NCBI RefSeq assembly: GCF_003330845.1
Contig: NZ_CP026121.1
Span: 6,429,501 to 6,493,500, forward strand
DNA: 64,000 nt
Direction of reading: 5' to 3'
Origin: Streptomyces sp. Go-475
Lineage (GTDB): Bacteria > Actinomycetota > Actinomycetes > Streptomycetales > Streptomycetaceae
Below, piece after piece: positions 8,053 to 16,117 of the stretch. Numbering within the stretch: position 1 is the first letter of the stretch; every line of letters starts with the position of its first letter. Made by a program: the position numbers and the translations under genes. Below the pieces are notes generated by a model. That model did not search any database and was not told the origin of the DNA. It saw only the letters and a list, made by a program, of their open reading frames with translations.

Positions 8053-9732
8053 ATGCTCCCGACCCCCCACAGCCAGGCCGCCACCCCCACGCATCGGCGC
8101 CGGACGGCCGCCGCTCCCGCCCATCGGCACCGGACGGCCGCCGTCCCCGCCCATCGGCGCCGGACGGCCGCCGCCCTGCTCGCGTCGGCCGTCTCCGTCT
8201 GCCTCCTCGCCGCGAGCGCGCCCGCCGTCCCCCTCGGCGTCGGCGACCGCCTCTACCCGCACCTCGGCAACCCCGGCTACGACGTCGCGTCGTACGACCT
8301 CTCCTTCACGTACCCCGGCAACAACAGCGAGCCGCTGCGCGCCGTCACCACCATCGACGCCTGGACCACCGCCGACCTGGACCGGATCAACCTGGACTTC
8401 GCCCACGGCACGGTCCACTCGATCGAGGTCGACGGCGAGCCCGCCGCGTACCGCACCGCCGGCGAGGACCTGGTGATCACGCCCGAGGACTCCGTGTCGG
8501 ACGGCACCTGGATGCGGATCACCGTGCGGCACGACAGTGACCCCGTCCCGGCCAAGGGCCGCGAGGGCGGCTGGGTGCGTACCGCGGACGGCCTCGCCAT
8601 GGCGAACCAGGCCGACGCCGCGCACCTGGTGTTCCCCTGCAACGACCACCCCTCCGACAAGGCGATGTTCACCATCCGGGTCACCGCGCCCGACGGCCAC
8701 ACCGCCGTCGCCAACGGCCTGCCCGCCGGCGTCGACCGGTCCGGCGGCGCGACCACCTGGACGTACCGCACGCAGCACCCCATGGCCACCGAACTCGCCC
8801 AGGTCTCCATCGGCCGCTCCACGGTCCTGCACCGCACCGGCCCGCACGCCCTGCCCGTGCGGGACGTCGTACCGACCCGGTACCGCAAGGCCCTCGAACC
8901 CTGGCTGGAGAAGACCCCCGGCCAGCTCGCCTGGATGGAGAGCAAGGTCGGCCGCTACCCCTTCGAGACGTACGGCCTGCTCATGGCCGACGTCTCCACG
9001 GGCTTCGAACTGGAGACCCAGACGCTCTCCCTCTTCGAACGCGAGCTCTTCACCGAGCCCGCCTACCCCGCCTGGTACGTCGAGTCGATCATGGTCCACG
9101 AGCTGGCCCACCAGTGGTTCGGCGACAGCGTCACCCCCCGCACCTGGTCCGACCTGTGGCTCAGCGAGGGACACGCCACCTGGTACGAGGCGCTGTACGC
9201 CGAGGAGCGGGCCGGCAAGCCGCTGCGGGACCGCATGAAGGCCGCGTACGGCGCCTCCGACCGCTGGCGCGCCGCCGGGGGGCCGCCCGCCGCCCCCAAG
9301 GCACCCGAGCCCGGCCGCAAGACCGGCATCTTCCGGCCCAACGTCTACGACGGCGCCGCGCTCGTCCTCTACGCCCTGCGCCAGGAGATCGGCCGCCCGG
9401 CCTTCGAAGCCCTGCAACGCGCCTGGGTCGGCCGGTACCAGGACGACAACGCCACGACCGAGGACTTCGTCCGGCTCGCCGCCGAGATCTCCGGGCGCGA
9501 CCTGGACGCCTTCTTCCAGGGCTGGCTGTACGGCGAGCGGACCCCGCCGATGCCGGGGCACCCGGAGTGGAAGCCGGAGACGCCCGCGAAGCCGGCCGCG
9601 CCCGGGGAACGGACCGGGCCGACGAAGCCGGCCGCGCCTGGCAGGGCAGCCGTGCCCGAGAGGGCAGCCGCGTCTGACAGGGCAGCCGCGTCTGAGAGGA
9701 CAACGGCGTCCGCGGGAGCGGCGGCTCGATAA
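8053..9732 (+). CDS. secreted M1-family zinc metallopeptidase (aminopeptidase N-like)
   Basis: 559 residues, shorter than classical ~850-residue aminopeptidase N because the C-terminal ERAP1-like domain is absent. The zinc-binding motif HELAHQWFGDSV plus downstream Glu in WLSEGHATWYE is intact. The usual exopeptidase GxMEN loop is replaced by STGFELETQT, so substrate binding may differ. A signal-peptide-like segment (LLASAVSVCLLAASAPAVPL) follows an unusual N-terminal run of three HRRRTAAAPA-type units encoded by a 30-bp repeat; the true start could be later. The C-terminus ends in Ala/Arg/Glu low-complexity repeats. Likely exported; peptide substrates unknown. Confidence 0.85.
   Translation: MLPTPHSQAATPTHRRRTAAAPAHRHRTAAVPAHRRRTAAALLASAVSVCLLAASAPAVPLGVGDRLYPHLGNPGYDVASYDLSFTYPGNNSEPLRAVTTIDAWTTADLDRINLDFAHGTVHSIEVDGEPAAYRTAGEDLVITPEDSVSDGTWMRITVRHDSDPVPAKGREGGWVRTADGLAMANQADAAHLVFPCNDHPSDKAMFTIRVTAPDGHTAVANGLPAGVDRSGGATTWTYRTQHPMATELAQVSIGRSTVLHRTGPHALPVRDVVPTRYRKALEPWLEKTPGQLAWMESKVGRYPFETYGLLMADVSTGFELETQTLSLFERELFTEPAYPAWYVESIMVHELAHQWFGDSVTPRTWSDLWLSEGHATWYEALYAEERAGKPLRDRMKAAYGASDRWRAAGGPPAAPKAPEPGRKTGIFRPNVYDGAALVLYALRQEIGRPAFEALQRAWVGRYQDDNATTEDFVRLAAEISGRDLDAFFQGWLYGERTPPMPGHPEWKPETPAKPAAPGERTGPTKPAAPGRAAVPERAAASDRAAASERTTASAGAAAR
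8092..8174 (+). repeat. 30-bp tandem repeat at the 5' end of the M1 peptidase gene
   Basis: Units at 8092, 8122 and a partial one at 8152 share catcggcgccggacggccgc with few differences. In frame they encode HRRRTAAAPA-type decapeptides just before the signal sequence. Confidence 0.85.
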
Positions 9733-9889
9733 CCCAGTGACGAGACGCCCCGTGCCGTGCGACCATCTTCAGGTCGGCGCGGCACTGAGAGCCGGGAATC
9801 TCCCGGCCCGCTCGTGCGTTGTCGACGGTGACGGAACAGCTCCGAGCTCTCCGTCACCCCCAACGGTTTCCCAGCTACGTAAGGATCCA

Positions 9890-11383
9890 ATGACCTCCTC
9901 TTCTTCCCCTTCCCAGGACACCAAGCGCTTCGCGCACAGCCACCCCGAGGGTCTTCGGGCCGATGCCCTGATGGAAGAGGACGTCGCCTGGAGCCACGAG
10001 ATCGACGGAGAGCGGGACGGCGACCAGTTCGACCGCTCCGACCGCGCGGCTCTGCGCCGCGTGGCGGGCCTCTCCACCGAGCTCGAGGACGTCACCGAGG
10101 TCGAGTACCGCCAGCTCCGCCTGGAGCGGGTCGTCCTCGTCGGCGTCTGGACCACGGGAACCGTGCAGGACGCGGAGAACTCCCTCGCGGAGCTCGCCGC
10201 CCTCGCGGAGACGGCGGGCGCGCTGGTGCTCGACGGTGTGATCCAGCGCCGCGACAAGCCCGACGCGGCCACCTACATCGGCTCCGGCAAGGCCGAGGAG
10301 CTGCGCGACGTCGTCCTCGAGACGGGCGCGGACACCGTCATCTGCGACGGTGAGCTCAGCCCGGGCCAGCTCATCCACCTCGAAGACGTCGTCAAGGTCA
10401 AGGTCATCGACCGTACGGCCCTGATCCTGGACATCTTCGCCCAGCACGCCAAGTCCCGAGAGGGCAAGGCACAGGTCGCGCTCGCGCAGATGCAGTACAT
10501 GCTGCCGAGGCTCCGCGGCTGGGGTCAGTCGCTGTCCCGGCAGATGGGCGGCGGCAAGGGCGGCGGCCTCGCCACCCGTGGTCCCGGTGAGACCAAGATC
10601 GAGACGGACCGGCGGCGGATCCGCGAGAAGATGGCGAAGATGCGCCGGGAGATCGCGGAGATGAAGACCGGCCGCGAGATCAAGCGCCAGGAGCGCAAGC
10701 GCCACAAGGTGCCGTCCGTGGCCATCGCGGGCTACACCAACGCGGGCAAGTCCTCGCTGCTCAACCGCCTCACGGGCGCGGGCGTGCTGGTCGAGAACGC
10801 CCTGTTCGCGACCCTCGACCCGACCGTGCGCCGGGCCGAGACCCCGAGCGGACGGCTGTACACACTGGCCGACACGGTCGGGTTCGTACGCCACCTGCCG
10901 CACCACCTGGTCGAGGCGTTCCGCTCCACGATGGAGGAGGTCGGCGACTCCGACCTGATCCTGCACGTGGTGGACGGTTCGCACCCGAACCCGGAGGAGC
11001 AGCTGGCCGCCGTGCGCGAGGTGATCAGGGACGTCGGCGCCACCGACGTACCCGAGATCGTCGTGATCAACAAGGCGGACGCGGCCGACCCGCTGACGCT
11101 CCAGCGGTTGCTGCGTGTCGAGAAGCGCTCCATCGCCGTCTCGGCCCGCACCGGCCGGAACATCGACCAGCTGCTCGCTCTCATCGACGACGAGCTGCCC
11201 CGCCCCTCGGTCGAGATCGAGGCGCTCGTGCCGTACACGCACGGCAAGCTGGTCGCCCGTGCCCACGACGAGGGCGACGTGATCTCCGAGGAGCACACCC
11301 CGGAGGGCACCCTGCTCAAGGTGCGGGTCCACGAGGAACTGGCGGCGGAGCTCACGCCGTACGTCCCGGCGCCGCTGGCCTGA
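9890..11383 (+). CDS. hflX: ribosome-associated GTPase HflX
   Basis: 497 residues. HflX binds stalled or hibernating 50S/70S ribosomes and splits them using GTP. The N-terminal HflX domain contains ATYIGSGKAEELRD and VICDGELSPGQ, followed by the linker with QMQYMLPRLRG and GPGETKIETDRRRIREK. The G domain has P-loop GYTNAGKSSLLNRLTG (G1), DTVGFVRHLPHHLVEAF (G3) and NKAD (G4). Start ATG 9890 has aaggat 3-8 bases upstream; the in-frame extension to 9737 lacks motifs. An 8-bp dyad (gtgacgga 9828-9835, tccgtcac 9850-9857) lies in the leader. The gene is followed by a strong terminator. Confidence 0.95.
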   Translation: MTSSSSPSQDTKRFAHSHPEGLRADALMEEDVAWSHEIDGERDGDQFDRSDRAALRRVAGLSTELEDVTEVEYRQLRLERVVLVGVWTTGTVQDAENSLAELAALAETAGALVLDGVIQRRDKPDAATYIGSGKAEELRDVVLETGADTVICDGELSPGQLIHLEDVVKVKVIDRTALILDIFAQHAKSREGKAQVALAQMQYMLPRLRGWGQSLSRQMGGGKGGGLATRGPGETKIETDRRRIREKMAKMRREIAEMKTGREIKRQERKRHKVPSVAIAGYTNAGKSSLLNRLTGAGVLVENALFATLDPTVRRAETPSGRLYTLADTVGFVRHLPHHLVEAFRSTMEEVGDSDLILHVVDGSHPNPEEQLAAVREVIRDVGATDVPEIVVINKADAADPLTLQRLLRVEKRSIAVSARTGRNIDQLLALIDDELPRPSVEIEALVPYTHGKLVARAHDEGDVISEEHTPEGTLLKVRVHEELAAELTPYVPAPLA

Positions 11384-11419
11384 CCGGCCTGACGCCGCCG
11401 GCCCGACCGGCCGACCGAA

Positions 11420-11454
11420 AAGGCCCGTCCCCGAGTCGATCGGGGACGGGCCTT
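11420..11454. terminator. bidirectional rho-independent-like terminator after hflX
   Basis: Perfect 15-bp stem (11420-11434 with 11440-11454) and a 5-nt loop gtcga, flanked by a short A run on the left and tt on the right. It separates hflX (plus) from the protease gene (minus). Confidence 0.9.
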
Positions 11455-11469
11455 CTTCGCGCGCGCCGG

Positions 11470-12684
11470 TCAGCGGCCGCCGTACGTCTTGCTCATGTTC
11501 TGGTAGAGCGCCTCGGCGTCCCGGCCCAGTTGCGGGCCGGCCAGCCAGCTGTTGTCGGCCGGGCCGATCGAGGTGTTGGAGACCAGCACGGACTTGCCGT
11601 TCAGCACCCGGAACCAGCCGCCGCCGGACGAACCGCCGGTCATCGTGCAGCCGATGCGGTACATCGTCGGCAGGGCCGGGGAGAGCGAGAACCGGCCGGG
11701 GACGTCGACGCACTTGAACATCTTCAGGCCGTTGTAGGGCGGCGCGGCCGGGTAGCCCCAGGCGCCCATCTTGGCGGCCTCGGCGGCGGACGGGGCGGAG
11801 AAGTCCACGTCCAGTGCTGCGCCGACCGTCTCCTCCAGGGACTTCGCCCCCTGCTCGGGCTTCACGTGCAGCACGGCGTAGTCGTAGGCGGCGCCGTCCC
11901 CGCCGGTCTCCGAGCCGCCCTGGATCCACTGGTTCGAGGTCGACGCCCAGTCCGCCCACCAGTTGCCGTACGGGGCGATCTCGGCCGGGTTCGCGTTGCT
12001 CAGCTCGGCCTCGGACTTGCCGAGGTCGTTGTAGGCCGGGACGAACACGATGTTGCGGTACCAGCCGCCGTTGCCGCCGGCGTGCACGCAGTGGCCCGCC
12101 GTCCACACCAGGTTGGACTTGCCCGGGTGGTTGACGTCTTTGATCACCGTGCCCGAGCAGACCGCCGGGCCGTCGGGGGAGTCGAAGAAGACCTTCCCGA
12201 CCGGCGCCGCGTTGCGGTGGTACGGCGTCTTCTCGGCCTGCGCCCGGACGGGGGCCGGATCCGGGGCGCTGGCGCCCTGGCCGGCCGACGCGTCCTTCGT
12301 CGTGACCGTCTTGTTCGCCTCCTGGGCGGACCGCATCCGGTCCGGCTTCCAGAGGCCCTCGATCACCGGGTTGACGAAGTCCTTGGCCTCACTGAGCCAC
12401 TTGTCCTTGTCCCAGTCCTTCCAGCCGCCGTCCTTCCACCGGTCGACGTCGATGCCGTGCTCCTTGAGCTTGCTCGCGAGGTCGGCCGGGAGCTGTACCT
12501 TGCCGCCGCCGTCCGCGCCGTTCCCGGCGGCCGGGGAGGCGGTGGCGTCGGGCTTGTCGCTCGCCGGGTCCGCCGAACCACCACAGGCGGTGGCGGTGAG
12601 CGCCAGGGCGGCGACGAGCCCGGCCGCGGCGAGCGCGGAGCGTCGCCCGCGCTTCGGCGCCGCGGGCGTACGTGTGGAACGCAT
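11470..12684 (-). CDS. trypsin-like serine protease, secreted lipoprotein (paralogue 1)
   Basis: 404 residues. N-terminal twin-Arg-containing basic stretch, hydrophobic segment and lipobox-like ALTATAC indicate export and lipidation at Cys34. A ~55-residue Trp-rich region follows (KEHGIDVDRWKDGGWKDWDK ... NPVIEGLWKPDRMRSAQE), then the chymotrypsin-fold domain with His in VWTAGHCVH, Asp in YDYAVLHV and Ser in TMTGGSSGGGWF. The start ATG 12684 aligns with the paralogue's start. The paralogue at 13151 shares the whole architecture and end (YGGR versus FAGR), so these arose by tandem duplication. Substrate unknown. Confidence 0.88.
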   Translation of the reverse strand: MRSTRTPAAPKRGRRSALAAAGLVAALALTATACGGSADPASDKPDATASPAAGNGADGGGKVQLPADLASKLKEHGIDVDRWKDGGWKDWDKDKWLSEAKDFVNPVIEGLWKPDRMRSAQEANKTVTTKDASAGQGASAPDPAPVRAQAEKTPYHRNAAPVGKVFFDSPDGPAVCSGTVIKDVNHPGKSNLVWTAGHCVHAGGNGGWYRNIVFVPAYNDLGKSEAELSNANPAEIAPYGNWWADWASTSNQWIQGGSETGGDGAAYDYAVLHVKPEQGAKSLEETVGAALDVDFSAPSAAEAAKMGAWGYPAAPPYNGLKMFKCVDVPGRFSLSPALPTMYRIGCTMTGGSSGGGWFRVLNGKSVLVSNTSIGPADNSWLAGPQLGRDAEALYQNMSKTYGGR

Positions 12685-13024
12685 GGTGCGATGACCCCCG
12701 TTGGTGCGTACGAGATGTGGTGCTGCGTGCGCATGTCACGCGCGTGCCGCCGCAGCCCTCGGGCCCGGCGCGACACCCCACTATGCCCGTGGGGTTGAGG
12801 GCGTACCGGGGTGGCGTGGTGAAGGTTTCCGTGAGCCCGGGGGTGGTGCGCCGGGGGTGGTCGGTGGGGTGCCGGGCACGTTCGGAGGGGGCGGGCGTGA
12901 GGCCGGTGGGAGGCGCCGGGGTCATGTCGGGTGGGGCGTCGGGCGCGTTCCCAGGGGGGGAGGGCGCCCGGCGCGTTGCCGATGCGCCGGGCGCCACCCC
13001 ACCGCGAGATGTTCAGGCCGGCGC
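12685..13024. other. GC-rich intergenic region upstream of protease paralogue 1
   Basis: About 340 bp between the start of one minus-strand protease gene and the tandem array behind the other. It must hold the promoter of paralogue 1. It is G-rich on the plus strand with many ggtgg/gggg runs; I see no convincing gene or promoter hexamers. Confidence 0.5.
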
Positions 13025-13150
13025 GCTCACCGGACCGCCGAGGCGTTCAGCAGGGGCTCACCGGCCCGCCGAGGGGTTCAGCAGGGGCTCACCGGACCGC
13101 CGAGGGGTTCAGCAGGGGCTCACCGGCCCGCCGGGGCGTTGAGCCGGCGC
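13025..13150. repeat. 31-bp tandem array abutting the stop codon of protease paralogue 2
   Basis: Units at 13025, 13056 and 13087 are near-identical (gctcaccggnccgccgaggg, then ttcagcaggg). A degenerate fourth unit starts at 13118. The fifth, starting at 13149, runs into the gene and includes its stop codon (tca at 13151). The array therefore looks like amplification of the 3' end of the protease gene, with each unit carrying the stop. Confidence 0.85.
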
Positions 13151-14374
13151 TCACCGGCCCGCGAACTTCTCGCTCACCGAGTCGTACACGCCCTTCGCGG
13201 CCTCGCCCAGCCGCGGTCCGGCCAGCCAACCCGACGTCACCGGGCCGATCGAGGTGTTGGACACCAGCGCCGGCTTGCCGTCCGCGCCCGCCGCGACCCA
13301 GCCGCCGCCCGACGAACCGCCGGTCATGCTGCAGCCGATGCGGTACATCGTCGGATCCGACGCGGTGACCGACAGCCGGCCGGGCCGGTCCTGGCACCGG
13401 TACAGCTTCTGCCCGTCGTACGGCGGCGCGGCCGGGTAGCCGATCGCCGTGACACTGTCGACCTTCGGCACGGCGGGCGCGTCGAAGTCCACCGGCAGCG
13501 CCGAACCGACCGTCTCCTCCAGCGACTTGCCGCCGCTGCCCTTCTCCGGCGTCACGTGGATGACCGCGAAGTCGTAGGGGGCGCCGTCCCCGCCCGTCGA
13601 GCCGCCCTGTTCGATCCACTGGTCGGAGGTCTGCACCCAGTCACCCCACCAGACGCCGTACGGCGCGACGTCCTCACGGGTGGCGTTCTCCAGCTCCGCG
13701 ACCGACTTGCCGTCGTCGTTGTACGACGGCACGAACGCGATGTTGCGGTACCAGCCGCCCTTCTTGCCCGCGTGCACGCAGTGGCCCGCCGTCCACACCA
13801 GGTTGGACTTGCCCGGGTGGGCGGGGTCCTTCACCACCGTCGCCGAGCAGACGGCCGAGCCCTTGGGCGAGTCGAAGAACACCTTCCCGGCCGTGGGAAC
13901 GGCGGCGTGGTACGACGGCGGCACCGCCTGGGCCTCGACCGGCTCGGGCGTGGGGTCGGTGACGCCCTGGTCACCCGAGAGGTCGCTGTCGTCGACGCCC
14001 TGGTCGGGCTCCTCGGCCTCGCGCATGCGGTCCGGGTTCCAGAGCCCCTCGATGATGGGGTTGACGTACTCGTGGGCCTCGCGCAGCCAGTCGTCGCGGT
14101 CCCAGTTCTTCCAGGCGCCGTTCTTCCACTTGTCGATGTCGATCCCGTGCTCACGGAGCTGGTCCCTGATGTCGTCCGGGATCCTGAGCTTGCCGTCGTC
14201 GGAGGCGGTGGCGGACGCGGAGGCCTCCCCGCCCGCCGCGGCGTCCCCCGACTCGCAGCCGGTGGCGGTCAGCGCGAGCGCCGAGGCGAGTGCCACGGCG
14301 GCCAGCACGGGGGAGTTCCTGCGGCGCGCACTCCCCCCTCGGCTGGTGGTGGACGACGGCCGTGTGGATCGCAT
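13151..14374 (-). CDS. trypsin-like serine protease, secreted lipoprotein (paralogue 2)
   Basis: 407 residues, paralogue of the protease encoded at 11470. Basic N-terminus, hydrophobic segment and lipobox-like LTATGC place it outside the membrane as a lipoprotein. The Trp-rich N-terminal region (REHGIDIDKWKNGAWKNWDR ... NPIIEGLWNPDRMREAEE) is strongly conserved between the two copies. Catalytic motifs are VWTAGHCVH, YDFAVIHV and SMTGGSSGGGWV. ATG 14374 (MRSTRPSS) is preferred over the longer in-frame start because gggggag lies about 7 bases upstream on the minus strand and the other copy also starts MRSTR. Both copies lie between hflX and the siderophore locus. Confidence 0.88.
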   Translation of the reverse strand: MRSTRPSSTTSRGGSARRRNSPVLAAVALASALALTATGCESGDAAAGGEASASATASDDGKLRIPDDIRDQLREHGIDIDKWKNGAWKNWDRDDWLREAHEYVNPIIEGLWNPDRMREAEEPDQGVDDSDLSGDQGVTDPTPEPVEAQAVPPSYHAAVPTAGKVFFDSPKGSAVCSATVVKDPAHPGKSNLVWTAGHCVHAGKKGGWYRNIAFVPSYNDDGKSVAELENATREDVAPYGVWWGDWVQTSDQWIEQGGSTGGDGAPYDFAVIHVTPEKGSGGKSLEETVGSALPVDFDAPAVPKVDSVTAIGYPAAPPYDGQKLYRCQDRPGRLSVTASDPTMYRIGCSMTGGSSGGGWVAAGADGKPALVSNTSIGPVTSGWLAGPRLGEAAKGVYDSVSEKFAGR

Positions 14375-14518
14375 GATCTGACTCCCCCTGATATTGACGA
14401 ACATGGACGAAACCGGTGCTCCGGCCGCCGTTTTCCCACCGCTGCACGGGGACTTCGGGCCGACTCACCGCGTCCGGGAACGGCACCACACCCTATGGGG
14501 TGGCTGTGGGGGAGGCCC

Positions 14519-14541
14519 GACGGAACAGCAACAGTTCCGTC
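14519..14541. repeat. 8-bp inverted repeat next to the left direct repeat
   Basis: gacggaac (14519-14526) and gttccgtc (14534-14541) separated by 7 nt, immediately left of the 14543 direct repeat. It may be a regulatory dyad for the divergent protease or part of an old insertion-sequence end. Confidence 0.5.
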
Positions 14542-14542
14542 A

Positions 14543-14568
14543 CGGAAAGGATCTTGAGGCAACCCGTA
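14543..14568. repeat. left copy of a ~26-bp direct repeat bounding an accessory patch
   Basis: cggaaaggatcttgag at 14543-14558 followed by gcaacccgta at 14559-14568. The same sequence, with one substitution and one extra g, recurs at 16944-16970 in the same orientation. The 2.4 kb between carries a transposase relic, a TetR-GAP pair and a decayed regulator. Confidence 0.8.
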
Positions 14569-14605
14569 CGGGATCCCACCTGGTCACGGTCGGGGGGCGG
14601 CGACT

Positions 14606-14731
14606 CGGATCTACGACTTGTTCCGCCGGTGGCAGTGGGAGGGCATCCGGCACCGGATCCTCTCCGAACTCCAGTGCCGGGCCGATCTCGGCACGCGGCT
14701 GGCCCGGCGGCGTGGTGACCTTCAGAAGAGC
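14606..14731 (+). pseudogene. IS5-type transposase relic
   Basis: A short open stretch reads RIYDLFRRWQWEGIRHRILS and ELQCRADLGTRLARRRGDLQ, which I recognise as fragments of the IS5-family transposases common in Streptomyces (normally ...YDLFRRWQREG... LQARAD..., later ...RGDLQKEPPGG). The step from RADLG directly to the ARRRGDLQ region suggests an internal deletion. There is no start and no DDE core. The call rests on remembered family motifs. Confidence 0.55.
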
Positions 14732-14747
14732 CGACCAAGCGCCGAAT

Positions 14748-14764
14748 AATATTGCGGTACTATT
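14748..14764. promoter_or_regulatory. AT-rich promoter/operator candidate of the tetR-GAP pair
   Basis: An imperfect dyad aatattgcggtactatt (12 of 16 paired positions match) lies 5 bp before the TetR start. It contains tactat (14758-14763), a plausible -10, which would make the tetR message leaderless. The local AT content is far above the surroundings. TetR regulators often repress their own operon from such sites; binding here is inferred. Confidence 0.45.
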
Positions 14765-14769
14765 TTTTT

Positions 14770-15360
14770 ATGACGCAGCACGCCGACGCTGACACAAGAC
14801 GCAGCCAGGTCGCCTCCGCGCTGATGAGCGTGGTCGCCGAGCGGGGACTGGCGCGGACCACTCTCGCTGACGTGGCGCGGACGGCGGGTGTCTCCGTAGG
14901 ACTCGTCCAACGCTATTTCCGCTCGAAGGACGAGCTGCTGAGGTTCGGCATCGAGTATGTCTACCGGCGCGCCGAGGAACGCATCGCCGCCATCCCGGTC
15001 GAGCCGCCAATCCGTGAGTTCGTCGTGCGGTTGATGGAGACGTTCCTGCCGCTGACGGCCGAGCGGCGCGCCGAGCTGCGGGTCTGGCTGAGCTTCGTGC
15101 AGGCGTCGCTGACCGACGCCGACATGGCTGCGACCCACCGGGACGCTACCGAGCGGCTCCTGCGGGGCGTCGAGGAGGCACTCCAGGGCGCTCAACGGGC
15201 CGGCGAACTCGCAGCGGACGTCGACACCGAGGCGGAGGCGGCGGCACTGGTCGCGTTCGTGGACGGGCTGTGCCTGCACCACGCGGCGACCGGCAACGGG
15301 TTCGGCGCGTCCCGCCTCAGCGCCGCGCTGGACGCCTACGTCGACCGGCTGTTCGACTGA
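14770..15360 (+). CDS. TetR-family transcriptional regulator
   Basis: 196 residues. The N-terminal TetR HTH is clear: RSQVASALMSVVAERGLART then TLADVARTAGVSVGLVQRYF and SKDELLRFG. The C-terminal ligand domain (VVRLMETFLPLTAERRAELR to LDAYVDRLFD) resembles the BetI/TetR_C_6 group. ATG 14770 has no ribosome-binding site but a -10-like tactat 7 bases upstream, suggesting leaderless expression. It is translationally coupled to the membrane protein gene (TGATG overlap), which is its likely target. The pair lies inside the direct-repeat-bounded patch and is probably horizontally acquired. Confidence 0.88.
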   Translation: MTQHADADTRRSQVASALMSVVAERGLARTTLADVARTAGVSVGLVQRYFRSKDELLRFGIEYVYRRAEERIAAIPVEPPIREFVVRLMETFLPLTAERRAELRVWLSFVQASLTDADMAATHRDATERLLRGVEEALQGAQRAGELAADVDTEAEAAALVAFVDGLCLHHAATGNGFGASRLSAALDAYVDRLFD

Positions 15361-16109
15361 TGAGCGCCACGCTGGCGCTGGCGCTGGCCGGACTGGGGCT
15401 GCTGGACAGCACAAGCTTCGGCACCCTCCTGATCCCGATCTGGCTGTTGCTCACCCCGGGGCGGGTGCGCGCCGGCCGGATCGCCGTCTATCTGGCTACG
15501 GTCGCGACGTTCTACCTCTGCGTCGGCGTGCTCCTGGTGCTGGGGGCCGATGCGGTGCTGGAGGGCGTTCGGGCGACCTTCGCCGACGTTGCCCCGACGC
15601 ACCTTCGGATCGCACAGCTCGTCCTCGGCTTGATCGTCATCGCCTTGAGCTACTGGCTGGAGGCCCGTGCCCGCAGCCGCGCAGGCAAGCCGGGCCGGCT
15701 GCAGCGCTGGCGGACGGCGGCGATGTCGGGTGCCGTGCCGGACGGCCAAGGCCCGGACCGCCGGGACACGCGGGGCGGAGGGGTGCGCGGCCTGATGAGC
15801 CTCGCGTTGGTGGCCACGGCGCTGGAGGTCGTCACGATGGTGCCCTACCTGGCGGCCGTGGGCTTACTCGCGAACGCCGATCTGACCTGGCAGGCCATCG
15901 GCGGGGCGCTGGCCGGCTATTGCGTCGTGATGATCCTCCCGGCGGTCCTCCTCGGTGCCGTCCGGATCGCCGCGCACGACCGGGCCGAGCCGGTGCTGCA
16001 GCGGATCAACGACTGGTTCACCCGCAACAGCGCCAAGGCGCTCGGCTGGACCGTCGGGGGAATCGGCATCGGAATGGTCCTCAACGCCGTGATCGCCCTT
16101 CTCACCTGA
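15360..16109 (+). CDS. GAP/Sap-family membrane protein
   Basis: 249 residues, polytopic. Start ATG 15360 overlaps the tetR stop by one base. It begins MSATLALALAGLGLLDSTSF with GTLLIPIWLLL, the hallmark of the GAP (Sap, sulfolipid-1-addressing) family found in mycobacteria and streptomycetes, with further TM segments near VYLATVATFYLCVGVLLVLG, RIAQLVLGLIVIALSYWLEA, GLMSLALVATALEVVTMVPY and the C-terminus. The family is related to LysE-type transporters and is implicated in export of lipids or small molecules. Under control of the upstream TetR it could act as an efflux or lipid-export function; substrate unknown. Confidence 0.82.
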   Translation: MSATLALALAGLGLLDSTSFGTLLIPIWLLLTPGRVRAGRIAVYLATVATFYLCVGVLLVLGADAVLEGVRATFADVAPTHLRIAQLVLGLIVIALSYWLEARARSRAGKPGRLQRWRTAAMSGAVPDGQGPDRRDTRGGGVRGLMSLALVATALEVVTMVPYLAAVGLLANADLTWQAIGGALAGYCVVMILPAVLLGAVRIAAHDRAEPVLQRINDWFTRNSAKALGWTVGGIGIGMVLNAVIALLT

Positions 16110-16117
16110 CCGCCTGA

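Noticed and set aside
13025..13150. 31-bp units considered as a CRISPR array
   Set aside because: Units are head-to-tail without unique spacers and include a gene's stop codon.
12701..14557. 618-codon plus-strand frame across the second lipoprotein protease gene
   Set aside because: Opposite to a gene with intact catalytic motifs and a good RBS; sequence is typical antisense.
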